Source: Candidatus Hermodarchaeota archaeon
GTDB taxonomy: Archaea; Asgardarchaeota; Hermodarchaeia; Hermodarchaeales; Hermodarchaeaceae
Direction of reading: 5' to 3'
DNA: 12,629 nt
Assembly: GCA_016840185.1 (NCBI GenBank)
Contig: JAEOSV010000172.1
Coordinates: forward strand, 1 to 12,629
Shown here: piece by piece, positions 1-7,900 of the stretch
Position numbering within the stretch: position 1 is the first letter of the stretch
Layout: the number at the start of each line of letters is the position of its first letter
Made by a program: the position numbers and the translations under genes
The notes under the pieces: model-generated
Told to the model about the DNA's origin: nothing
What the model saw: only the letters and a program-made list of their open reading frames with translations
The model's database searches: none

Positions 1-3000
1 GATCGTCTCATAATCCAAGCAGCAGGAAGTAGGTGGACATATGATTCAACAAATTGGTCACTCTTCGTTGACACTATCGCCACTGGAATTTACAACGTCC
101 ATCTTCCCTCATCCTCATGGACCTTAGGGACACATGCTATCAGTATTACTGTAATTACGACAGCAGAATATAATGATGGAACGATTCAAACTTCAGCAAG
201 GATCCGAAAACTAGCAACATCATTTCTCTTCACTCCATCCACACCAATTCCCTGGGGTAATGATGGAACCCTTCTTGTCCATTATCGCGTATATGACGAA
301 GAAAGCCATCATAATGGCGAGGTAATCACGGGTGCAATTATCACCATCACAGGATGGACAGCAGGCATTCACTTTAGCTACATTTACATTGGATCCGGAA
401 CCTACAATATCACAATCAACGCCGTATTCATCAACCAAGTCCAAATCTACAATCTCGATCTCCAAATCTCAACGGCATCACCCAACTACAATAGTTCCGT
501 CTTGAATAACGTCCCCCTCGACGTCAGACAACTCTTTACTACACTCGCATATTCCCAAGTGCCAAGCCAACCCTTTGGCGACGCTGTTAACATCACCGTC
601 AATTACATCGTCTTCGATGTATTAAGCGCCTACCATGAAGGACCCATTCCAGGAGCCACTATCACCATTGAAGGGCTAGACTTCACTCTCGGTAGCAATT
701 TTCAAGTGTTTGACATAGGTGGAGGAGTCTATATCATCGAAATCTCACCAGCTGTTCTTCCCACAATCCGTGAATACCATATAGCCATCAACGCGACCCT
801 ACCCCCAGAATACCGACTTGCCTTAATACCAAGCATGAGTTTCAACGTTCGAACCGTCTACACCGAAGTCGAGAAACCCCCAGTAGAGGCTGCCGCTTAC
901 AAAACAAACTTCACCGTAACCGTCATTTACAGTGTACGCGATGACCTCAGCTCACAAAACAACATGGGTATCCCCGGTGCAACCAACATCTCGGTGATCA
1001 CAATTGGTCCATGGATACTGAACCCCGGAGAATATAGCATCTTTGATGCAGGAAATGGTATCTACTATATCTACATCAACTCAAGCTCCACACCTGGTCC
1101 CGGAACATGGCAAATCAACATCACAATCGGATGGCTTGCCCCCATTCCCACTTATAGACCCCAGTGGGTCATTACGAGTCTAACAACCACTGAACGCCCC
1201 ACACAAGCACGAATTACACTCCCTCCAGATACGGGTTATGCTGACAATATTACTATTCATCTAAATTACATCGATACCCTCACTGGTTTGAGAATCGATA
1301 ATAGTACCTGGGGAGATTTTGTCCGAGTCTATGTCATCAACGTCACAACCGGTGAAGTAATTCCCACAAGGTACTGGGTTACACCTGATTATGCGGAACC
1401 AGGATACGTGTTCACTATCCGTATTTATGCCGGTGACATGGGTCGAGTAAACGTGTATTATGATTTCAACATTAACGTTACATGGACAGGCAACCAACCC
1501 TTCTTCTCGAATTCGTCAGCAACATTTTCAGTAAGGGTTGCAGGAACACCAACCGTTGGATACGCTGAAGCAACACTCAGTGTCCCCTATGGTGACAACC
1601 TCATTCTTACGCTTCATTATGAGACTGCTGTGGGAGGGCTCTCCATTGTAAATACAACAGGATATGTTGGCATCAATGTCTGGATTTCACCCACAGAAGT
1701 ACCTGGCTGGGATGATTCATACTGGTGGGTAGATCCTGTCACAGCTGATGGAACCCTTGGATATTACACCGTCATCATTGATGGATCGAAACTACCCGGT
1801 TATGGATCCTATGTCTTTGCCATCAACTTCACTTGGCCAACGAGTCTCGAACCCCAATATGCGGACTACTATGATTCAACAAGCCTATTTGTTGCTGGGC
1901 GTGCCCGAGAAATTATTACGGTTCTTGAATGGGAGCCAGGTCCACCCCTTCACTATGAAGAAAATCTCAACATCACCGTTTGGTACACTGATAAAGATCA
2001 CAACTTGAATATTACCGGAGCCACGTGGGTTGCCGAAGGATACACAATCATCAACAGTAGTACTCGTCCTGATGGAAGTATATCGATGCTTATCGATCCA
2101 TTAGGAGTAGGAGCAGGAGATTTCAGTTTCCGATTAATTGCTAACAAGTCAAACTACATAACTGGAGAAATTACAATTTCAGTTCAAGTAAGACCGCATC
2201 CCCTGCAGTGGACACTGGGGAAACCAGCCGATTTCAGTGACGACTATGACTACTTAGATCTGATTAATATCACAATCATTCTTAGCAGCAACTTAACAGG
2301 AATTGAACGTACGGGCGCCATAATAACATACGAGTGGGCAGGCTTTTCGCCTCAAGCGATGACTGAGAAAGGTAGTGGTGTTTACTATGTTATTTTGGAC
2401 ACGGCAGTTGTTAATGCAACCACATACCAACTGGTTCTTCGGTTGGAACTTGGAATCGACTACGATGCGCCAATTCTCGTTTATTCTCTTCGAATTGATC
2501 CAGTAGATACACTCATTGGAGTTCTACCTGGCGATACAACGACACCGATTCCAATAGCTGTTGGAAATCCCCTTTATCTTCGAGTTTACTTCAATCGCAG
2601 TACGGATAATCTTCCCATTTCCAATGCGGAAGTTATTGCGTGGAATGGTTCAATCCAAGTTGCTAATCTCACATATAATATTCTAGGAGAATTTTACGAA
2701 GTACTAATTGTGGATACATCATGGTGGAATGTGCGACCCTACCAGATTCTAGTCTCTGCGTCTTCACAAAACTTCCAACAAAACAGTATTCTCTTCATCA
2801 TCATCGTTGATTACAAACCACTGGAAATCGAGTATTCTGAGGACGAAATCATAACAGATTACGGTGATCAGGTCCAATTTGATGTCTATCTTAATGATAC
2901 GCAGGGTTTTTTTGGTATTGTTGGAGCAGTAATGAATTGCACCTGGGGAGTCAACGAATATCCACTGATTTACAATGGAACACCTGGGTGGTATATGATA

Positions 3001-3768
3001 AACTTCACAGCAAAAGATCGCCCTGGATCATATGCATTCAAAATAATTCATGAAGTTCAACAAAATTATGCCTACAGGGAATTACTTCTCACTTTCACAG
3101 TTTTATCACGTAACACCACACTCACATTTGTTGGCGGGTGGACACTGAAGGAAATTGACGGAACAGTATACAATATTACGCTAGATCCAAACGATGCGTT
3201 ATGGGAAATTCCAAGGTTTGACCGGCTCGTATTGGTATTTCGATTCTTAGATAAGAATCTGACATCCTTAACTCCAATTGATGGTGCAATTGGGCGTTTC
3301 ACCGCTGCAGGAGTATTTTCACTGAACTATAGTTCAGGGATTTGGCATATGGAAGTCGACCTTGATGCTTATTACCAAGGCGCCCTAACATTGGATTTCT
3401 TCGATATTGAATCCTATTTCGTAAGTCGAACCTTTACTCGCCAACTCAGCGTCGTTGATAATCCAATGGAACTTAGTTGGGCATCAACAATACCTCCAAA
3501 CGACATATTCTTTGTTGGTGAACGGGTTGAACTCAGTCTTCGTCTCTGGGATACATATCACAATTGCCCTGTAACTGGTGCTGATTTGACCATGGAAGGA
3601 CCACTGGAAGGATCAGTTGTCCGCTTTTTGGAAGAAGACCCTGATAATCCTGGTCACTACCTAATCCTCGTTTCAGGGTCACTTCCTAATTTAGGCACCA
3701 TAACCTTCACGACAACCAAAGACTACCACGAAACAGCGACACTTCAACAATTCTTCGATTTACGATTT
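1..3768 (+). repeat. Array of Ig/FN3-like beta-sandwich repeats in protein A (one partial, 11 full)
   Basis: Protein-level tandem repeats; approximate starts are 1 (partial), 211, 532, 856, 1198, 1546, 1909, 2194, 2494, 2815, 3112 and 3460. Unit length is 95-121 residues. Several units begin with an xP-[WFY]-G-x-D/N turn (PWGND at 250, PFGDA at 571, PYGDN at 1585), then alternating hydrophobic strands such as NITVNYIV. A G-(A)-x-I-T-I strand follows, then an aromatic G-x-Y-x-I-x-I strand, and units often end in F-x-V-R. This is the usual look of Ig-fold stalk domains in archaeal surface proteins. Sequence divergence between units is high, so the array is old and not DNA-level repeated. Boundaries are by eye, good to about 5 residues. 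Confidence 0.8.
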
Positions 3769-4644
3769 ACACAACTAATGAACACGCTCATTATCGGAGG
3801 CATCAGCCTTGCAGTTCTTCTCACATTTGTCCTCATCTTTTGGACCCTCTGGGCCCGAGTCTTATCGATTCCATGGGAAGTACGCCGACTTCGGAAATTT
3901 GCCAAGTCAATTGACAAGGATCAAACATATTCATTAGGTCGGAAGGATCGAAAACGATTCCAAGCGCGAGGAGTCGTTCTTGAGGGTAAAGTGGATACGG
4001 CCATGTCTACTATCGGTGTTGCGGCCACGCCTGGGATGGTTCCTGTGGTCACTGAAGTTGAGGAAGTGACCGCTACGCAAGAGGACATCATGTCCGAACT
4101 TGACAAAATCCCCGGATTGGGTCCTGAAGAAAAAGCCACGCTAGCTGCGGAGATGCGGAAGATTCCCATGAAGGATCAGGTGTGGTTCCTGGATGACTTG
4201 AAGCGGCAGATGGGTGAAAAACGGATGGACTTCCTGACACAACGTGAACAACCTAAAGTCACTCCCACCCCACCACCTGAGAAAGCCCCAGTTCCGAAAG
4301 CACCTCCACCTAAGAAAATCAAGCCTGTGAAGAAGACGCCACCAGCCAAGGTCCCACCGCCTACTAAACCCGAGGTGCCACCCCTTGAAGAGGTGGAACC
4401 GGTTGAACCGCCTGACTCGAAGATGTTTACCGAAGATCGTACAGCACCAACCGTAATCCAACGGGACTTGCAGCCCATCCCGTCTGAACGCCCAGAAGTG
4501 GTGGAAGAGATTCGCCGAGAACTCGACAAGATTCCCGGACTCACCACGGAGGACAAGACATCCCTCATCGACCACCTAAAACAATTGACAAAAGAAGAGC
4601 GGAAGGCCACCGACCTTTCCCTAAAACAAACGACGGAAGAGTAA
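1..4644 (+). CDS. Giant cell-surface protein A: tandem Ig-like repeats, one C-terminal TM helix, cytoplasmic tail (5' partial)
   Basis: The frame is open from base 1 (GAT CGT CTC...) to the TAA at 4642-4644, giving 1547 codons; the true start lies upstream. A TTG at 502 is in frame but sits inside a repeat and is not a start. Window residues 1-1256 form one partial and 11 full Ig/FN3-like beta-sandwich repeats, many opening with P-[WFY]-G about 12 residues in. Residues 1262-1285 form one transmembrane helix, followed by basic residues (RRLRK), so the C-terminus is cytoplasmic. The 262-residue tail holds two E-L-D-K-I-P-G-L modules and a Pro/Lys-rich linker. More than 30 N-x-S/T sequons lie in the ectodomain and only two Cys (GAVMNC, YHNC). 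It is paralogous to the next gene. A role as a glycosylated surface rod, adhesin or S-layer-associated protein is inferred from architecture; no enzymatic motif is visible. The reading frame is certain, the function is not. Confidence 0.93.
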   Translation, partial: DRLIIQAAGSRWTYDSTNWSLFVDTIATGIYNVHLPSSSWTLGTHAISITVITTAEYNDGTIQTSARIRKLATSFLFTPSTPIPWGNDGTLLVHYRVYDEESHHNGEVITGAIITITGWTAGIHFSYIYIGSGTYNITINAVFINQVQIYNLDLQISTASPNYNSSVLNNVPLDVRQLFTTLAYSQVPSQPFGDAVNITVNYIVFDVLSAYHEGPIPGATITIEGLDFTLGSNFQVFDIGGGVYIIEISPAVLPTIREYHIAINATLPPEYRLALIPSMSFNVRTVYTEVEKPPVEAAAYKTNFTVTVIYSVRDDLSSQNNMGIPGATNISVITIGPWILNPGEYSIFDAGNGIYYIYINSSSTPGPGTWQINITIGWLAPIPTYRPQWVITSLTTTERPTQARITLPPDTGYADNITIHLNYIDTLTGLRIDNSTWGDFVRVYVINVTTGEVIPTRYWVTPDYAEPGYVFTIRIYAGDMGRVNVYYDFNINVTWTGNQPFFSNSSATFSVRVAGTPTVGYAEATLSVPYGDNLILTLHYETAVGGLSIVNTTGYVGINVWISPTEVPGWDDSYWWVDPVTADGTLGYYTVIIDGSKLPGYGSYVFAINFTWPTSLEPQYADYYDSTSLFVAGRAREIITVLEWEPGPPLHYEENLNITVWYTDKDHNLNITGATWVAEGYTIINSSTRPDGSISMLIDPLGVGAGDFSFRLIANKSNYITGEITISVQVRPHPLQWTLGKPADFSDDYDYLDLINITIILSSNLTGIERTGAIITYEWAGFSPQAMTEKGSGVYYVILDTAVVNATTYQLVLRLELGIDYDAPILVYSLRIDPVDTLIGVLPGDTTTPIPIAVGNPLYLRVYFNRSTDNLPISNAEVIAWNGSIQVANLTYNILGEFYEVLIVDTSWWNVRPYQILVSASSQNFQQNSILFIIIVDYKPLEIEYSEDEIITDYGDQVQFDVYLNDTQGFFGIVGAVMNCTWGVNEYPLIYNGTPGWYMINFTAKDRPGSYAFKIIHEVQQNYAYRELLLTFTVLSRNTTLTFVGGWTLKEIDGTVYNITLDPNDALWEIPRFDRLVLVFRFLDKNLTSLTPIDGAIGRFTAAGVFSLNYSSGIWHMEVDLDAYYQGALTLDFFDIESYFVSRTFTRQLSVVDNPMELSWASTIPPNDIFFVGERVELSLRLWDTYHNCPVTGADLTMEGPLEGSVVRFLEEDPDNPGHYLILVSGSLPNLGTITFTTTKDYHETATLQQFFDLRFTQLMNTLIIGGISLAVLLTFVLIFWTLWARVLSIPWEVRRLRKFAKSIDKDQTYSLGRKDRKRFQARGVVLEGKVDTAMSTIGVAATPGMVPVVTEVEEVTATQEDIMSELDKIPGLGPEEKATLAAEMRKIPMKDQVWFLDDLKRQMGEKRMDFLTQREQPKVTPTPPPEKAPVPKAPPPKKIKPVKKTPPAKVPPPTKPEVPPLEEVEPVEPPDSKMFTEDRTAPTVIQRDLQPIPSERPEVVEEIRRELDKIPGLTTEDKTSLIDHLKQLTKEERKATDLSLKQTTEE
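3784..3855 (+). other. Transmembrane helix of protein A
   Basis: Twenty-four residues (window residues 1262-1285) run from TLIIGGISLAVLL to FVLIFWTLWA without a charged residue. The segment is preceded by the last Ig-like repeat and followed by a basic stretch with RRLRK and FAK. By the positive-inside rule the repeats are outside and the tail inside. The flanking Trp residues fit the membrane interface. It is the only hydrophobic helix in the visible part of the protein. Confidence 0.92.
4081..4230 (+). repeat. Cytoplasmic helical module 1 with ELDKIPGL motif
   Basis: The segment reads E-D-I-M-S-E-L-D-K-I-P-G-L, then a G-P-E-E-K turn, then an amphipathic stretch ending in FLDDLKRQ. It aligns without gaps to module 2 starting at 4504: E-x-I-x-x-E-L-D-K-I-P-G-L followed by E-[ED]-K or E-D-K and a second helix. 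The I-P-G-L-G-P turn resembles a helix-hairpin-helix or small helical-hairpin turn, but nothing else supports DNA binding and the location is under a membrane anchor. Probable small protein-interaction domain of unknown partner. Confidence 0.7.
4252..4420 (+). other. Proline/lysine-rich linker in the cytoplasmic tail
   Basis: About 55 residues with several PPP or PP runs separated by Lys, Glu and Val (for example TPTPPPEK, KAPPPKK, VPPPTKP), turning acidic at the end (LEEVEPVEPP). It must be extended and disordered. Such sequences either space domains or serve as ligands for proline-binding modules. The two overlapping minus-strand open frames in this stretch arise from its biased composition. 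Confidence 0.8.
4498..4620 (+). repeat. Cytoplasmic helical module 2 with ELDKIPGL motif
   Basis: Second copy of the tail module, close to the C-terminus. The motif E-L-D-K-I-P-G-L (4519-4542) is identical in protein to module 1 (4096-4119), and the DNA matches at about 19 of 24 bases, with most changes in third positions. After it come T-T-E-D-K and an amphipathic helix (SLIDHLKQL, then KEER). Conservation of protein over DNA suggests selection on this surface. Confidence 0.7.
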
Positions 4645-4723
4645 GCCTGTTACCCCCTGTGAGCTGATAGGGTGTTGCGGTTCTTTGATTGGCTTATTGT
4701 ATAGATGATGGTACAGCTAAATG

Positions 4724-4731
4724 TTTTTAAA
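4724..4731 (+). promoter_or_regulatory. Candidate archaeal TATA box for gene B
   Basis: TTTTTAAA, preceded by an A-rich stretch (gctaaatg) that could act as a BRE for TFB. It is the best TATA-like element in the intergenic region. Transcription would start about 22-27 bases downstream, near 4750-4756, leaving a leader of about 125 nucleotides. The T-run could instead be part of gene A's transcription end. Not provable from one sequence. Confidence 0.4.
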
Positions 4732-4739
4732 GCGTCACT

Positions 4740-4761
4740 CCGCCGTTCCTGTAGCGGTTTT
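4740..4761 (+). terminator. Weak hairpin followed by TTTT (possible terminator of gene A)
   Basis: CCGC (4740-4743) pairs with GCGG (4754-4757) around a 10-base loop, followed at once by TTTT (4758-4761). The stem is only four pairs, and archaeal terminators mainly need a T-run, so this is marginal. It also overlaps the expected start point of the candidate gene B promoter, so the two readings compete. Confidence 0.2.
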
Positions 4762-4790
4762 GTGACAACTCTAGCTTTCCAAATAAGGTT

Positions 4791-4827
4791 GTGTGGAGTC
4801 ATAGCTGTAAAGCGTGCTAGTCTACAC
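4791..4827 (+). promoter_or_regulatory. Stem-loop in the putative leader of gene B
   Basis: GTGTGGA (4791-4797) pairs with TCTACAC (4821-4827) over seven pairs including one G-U. Inside it TAGC (4802-4805) pairs with GCTA (4816-4819), leaving a 10-base loop and an asymmetric internal loop. CTAGC at 4771-4775 could pair instead with GCTAG at 4816-4820, giving an alternative fold. It ends about 40 bases before the ribosome site. No known riboswitch class is recognised. Confidence 0.3.
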
Positions 4828-4867
4828 AGTACCAAATGAATAGTTGGATGATGAAACCCGCACCCTT

Positions 4868-4872
4868 GAGGT
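4868..4872 (+). promoter_or_regulatory. Shine-Dalgarno site deciding the start of gene B
   Basis: GAGGT is complementary to the anti-SD (CACCTCC) at the 3' end of archaeal 16S rRNA. It lies 8 bases before the ATG at 4881, a normal spacing, but only 4 bases before the out-of-frame ATG at 4877, which leads to a stop at 4940-4942. The spacing and the signal peptide encoded from 4881 both select 4881. Confidence 0.7.
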
Positions 4873-4880
4873 TGATATGA

Positions 4881-4970
4881 ATGAACCGTCGGACCCTAGT
4901 TTGTTTGACTTTTCTAACATTATTCTTATTTTCATCACTTAGTTTGCTGGCTCCATTCTCAGGAACTGCC
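4881..4970 (+). other. Signal peptide of protein B
   Basis: N-terminal M-N-R-R, then a hydrophobic core (TLVCLTFLTLFLFSSLSLLA) and a polar G-T-A before V-P-T-P. This is a classic Sec signal, with likely cleavage after Ala30 and a disordered Ser/Thr/Pro-rich linker beyond it. It places the whole visible remainder outside the cell. Confidence 0.9.
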
Positions 4971-7900
4971 GTTCCTACACCAATCAAGGATCAAAGTGAT
5001 CAGACTGATGCTGAATATTCCCCTACCTCCACTGGTTCACCTCCACTACCAGCAGGACCAACCTGGGATGGAAATGAGTATCTCTATGAAGGCTTAGGCC
5101 AAGTGCTTGATACTCAAGAATATGCTTTGGGAAATAAATCTGGGTCTGTCACCAATCTCAACTATGGGGCAACGCAAAGTAGTTCTATTCGACTCCCACG
5201 AACATGGACAGGGTATAAACTAGTCGCAGATGTCTACGACCTTTCAGATACGCTTCATCACATCAATGAAACGTGGCGGAATGGCGACTTTGAAGACGGA
5301 AGCAGTGGATCTCCTGACAACTGGGGATTCGTATCCAACATGCCTTTTACAAACAATACTAGCGGGAATAGCTTCGGATATTATTGGAATTCAACCGCAG
5401 GATATGGCTCAGGAAATGGTGTGGGGCTCTGGCTAGACTATACGAGCTTCTATTGGAACTATACGGAATACATTGCCTGGGAGCAAGATGTGAATCTCGA
5501 AAGAGATGCCGAATGGGCCCGACTTACATTCAAGGTGAGAGTAGAGCAATGGTTTGGAGGAAGTGATGATGACGAAGTCGCAATTTATGCAGAGATTGAA
5601 GGCATCATTTACCGATTTGTGTGCCTTCATTACTGTCCTGTTGACACGGGATGGCATACTATTTCCTTTTCAATTCCTACTGATGATATCGCTACCTGGA
5701 GTAGCGACACCATTAACATCAAGATAGGAGCAGGAACTGACTTTTATTGGCACTATAATTCTGCTGATCTATATCAGTACCATTTTGATGATGTCGAATT
5801 ACTCGTAAAAGGAAAGGCCAAGCCAAACCATTCTGCAGTTCAATTAAACCTAAATTCAACGAGCTCATGGACAACGAGCGATTATGGCCAAGGCAGTCTC
5901 ACGATTTTTAACACCTGGGGACCCAATTCTTCTGATAAATTTATTAAAGTGGACTGGACAACAAACAACAACTCGATAACCGAAGCCAGTGTAGAATTCG
6001 ATTTCATAATAACCCTTTATGTAAAGAAGAGTAGCACGACCGGGCAACAAACTCCCCCACATGGCTCTCAATTCAAGGTCCGAGACAGCGGACTGGTATA
6101 TTGGACAGTATGGTATTATGCCTTTCAACCAACAGGCTATTTCCTCTATGATCTTGCTATCACACGCACAAACCTCGAAACCTGGACTTTAGTTAGTGCA
6201 ACAGATCCACTCTTTATTGACCGAACAACAGCAGTAAACAGTGCAAGCAACTCATCCCACATCAAACTCGATTATTCCATTATATCGGATTATGGATGGT
6301 GGAACTTCACTTTCACATCACCAAATCGAATTTCATCAGTTACAGGACTGCTAGCAAGTTATAACATCGGTAATAGCCTCTCAATTACAGTAACCCACAC
6401 TACAAATGTTGGCGAAACTAACTTAACCATATACGATTCATCAGGAACGGTTGTTCATGAAGAGCAAAGAGTTGTAGATAATACTCAAGAAATCTTCACA
6501 GAACCTTTTAGTTCGGGTGACGATTACTCAGCTGGCGTATATACCCTCTGCCTTAGTTATGATAATGGAACCACTCCAACACAAACTGCCGCAGGTTTCT
6601 ATTCGGCTCAGTTTACCATTATTCACGACACTGACATAACAATTGAAATGGGAGCAGGTTCTAAGACCGTCTATTATGGAACAGGAACCTTCTTTATCCG
6701 TCTCACCTATGACGATTTAGATAAAACTGTTGACCCATGGGTTTTGAATACAACAGACTATGTTAGAATCAATGGAACAGTAGATGGAAACTTTATTGTC
6801 TTCTATGAATTTGGCAACCTCTACCAAGCCGAAATCGCTAATAACCTCCTCTCCCCAGGCAATTATCTATTTAATATTCAAGCTGATGAGCCATATCATA
6901 ACTCAGCAACTGATTCAATTACACTCTCCGTTCGAAGTGACGCCACGTTAACATCCCTTGAATCACCTGGACTAACTGTTCCTTATGATGAAAGTTTTAC
7001 TGTTCAGGTCTTTTATGAAGACGAGTTCGGTGCGGGTATATCAGGTGCTACAGTTACAACCGACTGGCCAACTAACCCCACAGGTTCTGGAAATGGAACG
7101 GCTGGATGGTATGACATCACCTTCGATACAGCAGACCAAACTGGACCTGGCACCTATACGGTCACCATTCAGGCTCAACGCAACTACTACACAACACGAA
7201 CGGTAGTTCTCACAATTGTTGTCCGTGAAATCTCCACAACCATTGACTATACATCACCAGGGTCCGTACCCTGGGATGAAAACGTCACAATCGATTTCAG
7301 TTTCTTCGCTAATGACGCTGAATCTACAGCACATGATGGCGATCCAATAACCAGCGCGAGTTTTACCTTCCAACTTGATACCGTTGGGTTAAGTCAAGGT
7401 TCCGACTATCTCCTGGACAATCACATGGATGGTACTTACACTCTCACCATTTTAGTTTCAAGCGGTAAGATCTCCACCATTAAAACTGGTTACGAATTAG
7501 TAATTCAAGGTGACCCCACCGATTCAATGTTTGGAGATGCCGGTCGTACTGTTAACTTCAATATTCGCTCCTTGAATACCATCATCACTTATGTCCCTCC
7601 TGCTCCAGAACCCTGGGGTGGTGATGTTGTCATCACCCTTAATTTCACCGTTGATGATCCTGACAGCTCAGCTCATAATGGTGAAAACATTGCTGGACTC
7701 ATCGAAATGGACGTCAGCATAACCCTTGGCGGTTCTCCACTAGGAAGTTTTGGTTGGACTGTTCTCGGTGGAGGCCAGTACAATCTAACAATTTATTCAA
7801 GCAGTATCTCCACCGTTAAATTTTACACTTTAATTATATCGGTGACTCACACTAGCACTCAATACCAACCGGCTGTTAGAACCATTTCATTCCAAGTCCT

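Larger units (their letters stand above)
3856..4641 (+). other. Cytoplasmic tail of protein A
   Basis: A 262-residue charged region after the membrane helix. In order: a basic juxtamembrane segment (about 3856-3970), a short Val/Thr/Ala-rich segment, helical module 1 (about 4081-4230), a Pro/Lys-rich linker (about 4252-4420), an acidic to neutral spacer, and helical module 2 (about 4498-4620). The tail contains no asparagine, while the ectodomain is full of Asn in sequons. Lys, Glu and Pro dominate. This sharp change in composition supports the predicted topology. No kinase, GTPase or other catalytic motif is present, so a scaffold or docking role is the simplest guess. Confidence 0.8.
4645..4880 (+). 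other. Intergenic region between genes A and B
   Basis: 236 bp with stops in the gene A and gene B frames. It carries a TATA-like box, weak hairpins and the ribosome site of gene B, described separately. There is no tRNA (no T-loop GTTCRA-type sequence), no convincing short gene, and no strong T-run terminator just after gene A's stop. A minus-strand open frame across 4650-4835 has no recognisable product and no start signal. The spacing is large enough for gene B to have its own promoter. Confidence 0.8.

Noticed and set aside
220..465. Minus-strand 81-codon frame and similar short frames inside genes A and B
   Set aside because: All lie within the two long coding frames, have no recognisable domains, and are expected by chance in codon-biased sequence.
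502..504. TTG as a start codon for gene A
   Set aside because: The frame is open with coherent repeat sequence from base 1, and 502 falls inside a repeat just before the VPLDVR boundary strand; no ribosome site precedes it.
2907..2913. Run of seven T in gene A as a phase-variation or frameshift tract
   Set aside because: It encodes F-F inside an intact repeat, the frame stays open on both sides, and seven bases is too short to argue for slippage.
4105..4125. Helix-hairpin-helix DNA-binding motif (KIPGLGP)
   Set aside because: Only the turn resembles it; the second copy has TT in place of GP, and the location under a membrane anchor makes DNA binding unlikely.
4141..4610. Two overlapping minus-strand open frames of 144 codons opposite the cytoplasmic tail
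   Set aside because: They overlap each other in different frames, have biased composition (Trp/Arg-rich or Gly/Ser-rich) caused by the Pro/Lys codons on the + strand, and lie wholly within a well-supported gene.
4650..4835. Minus-strand 61-codon frame in the intergenic region
   Set aside because: No recognisable product, no ribosome site or promoter seen, and it covers the likely regulatory elements of gene B.
4791..4860. tRNA or small RNA gene suggested by the intergenic hairpins
   Set aside because: No T-arm consensus, no acceptor pairing over about 70-80 bases and no anticodon arm; only one modest hairpin is present.
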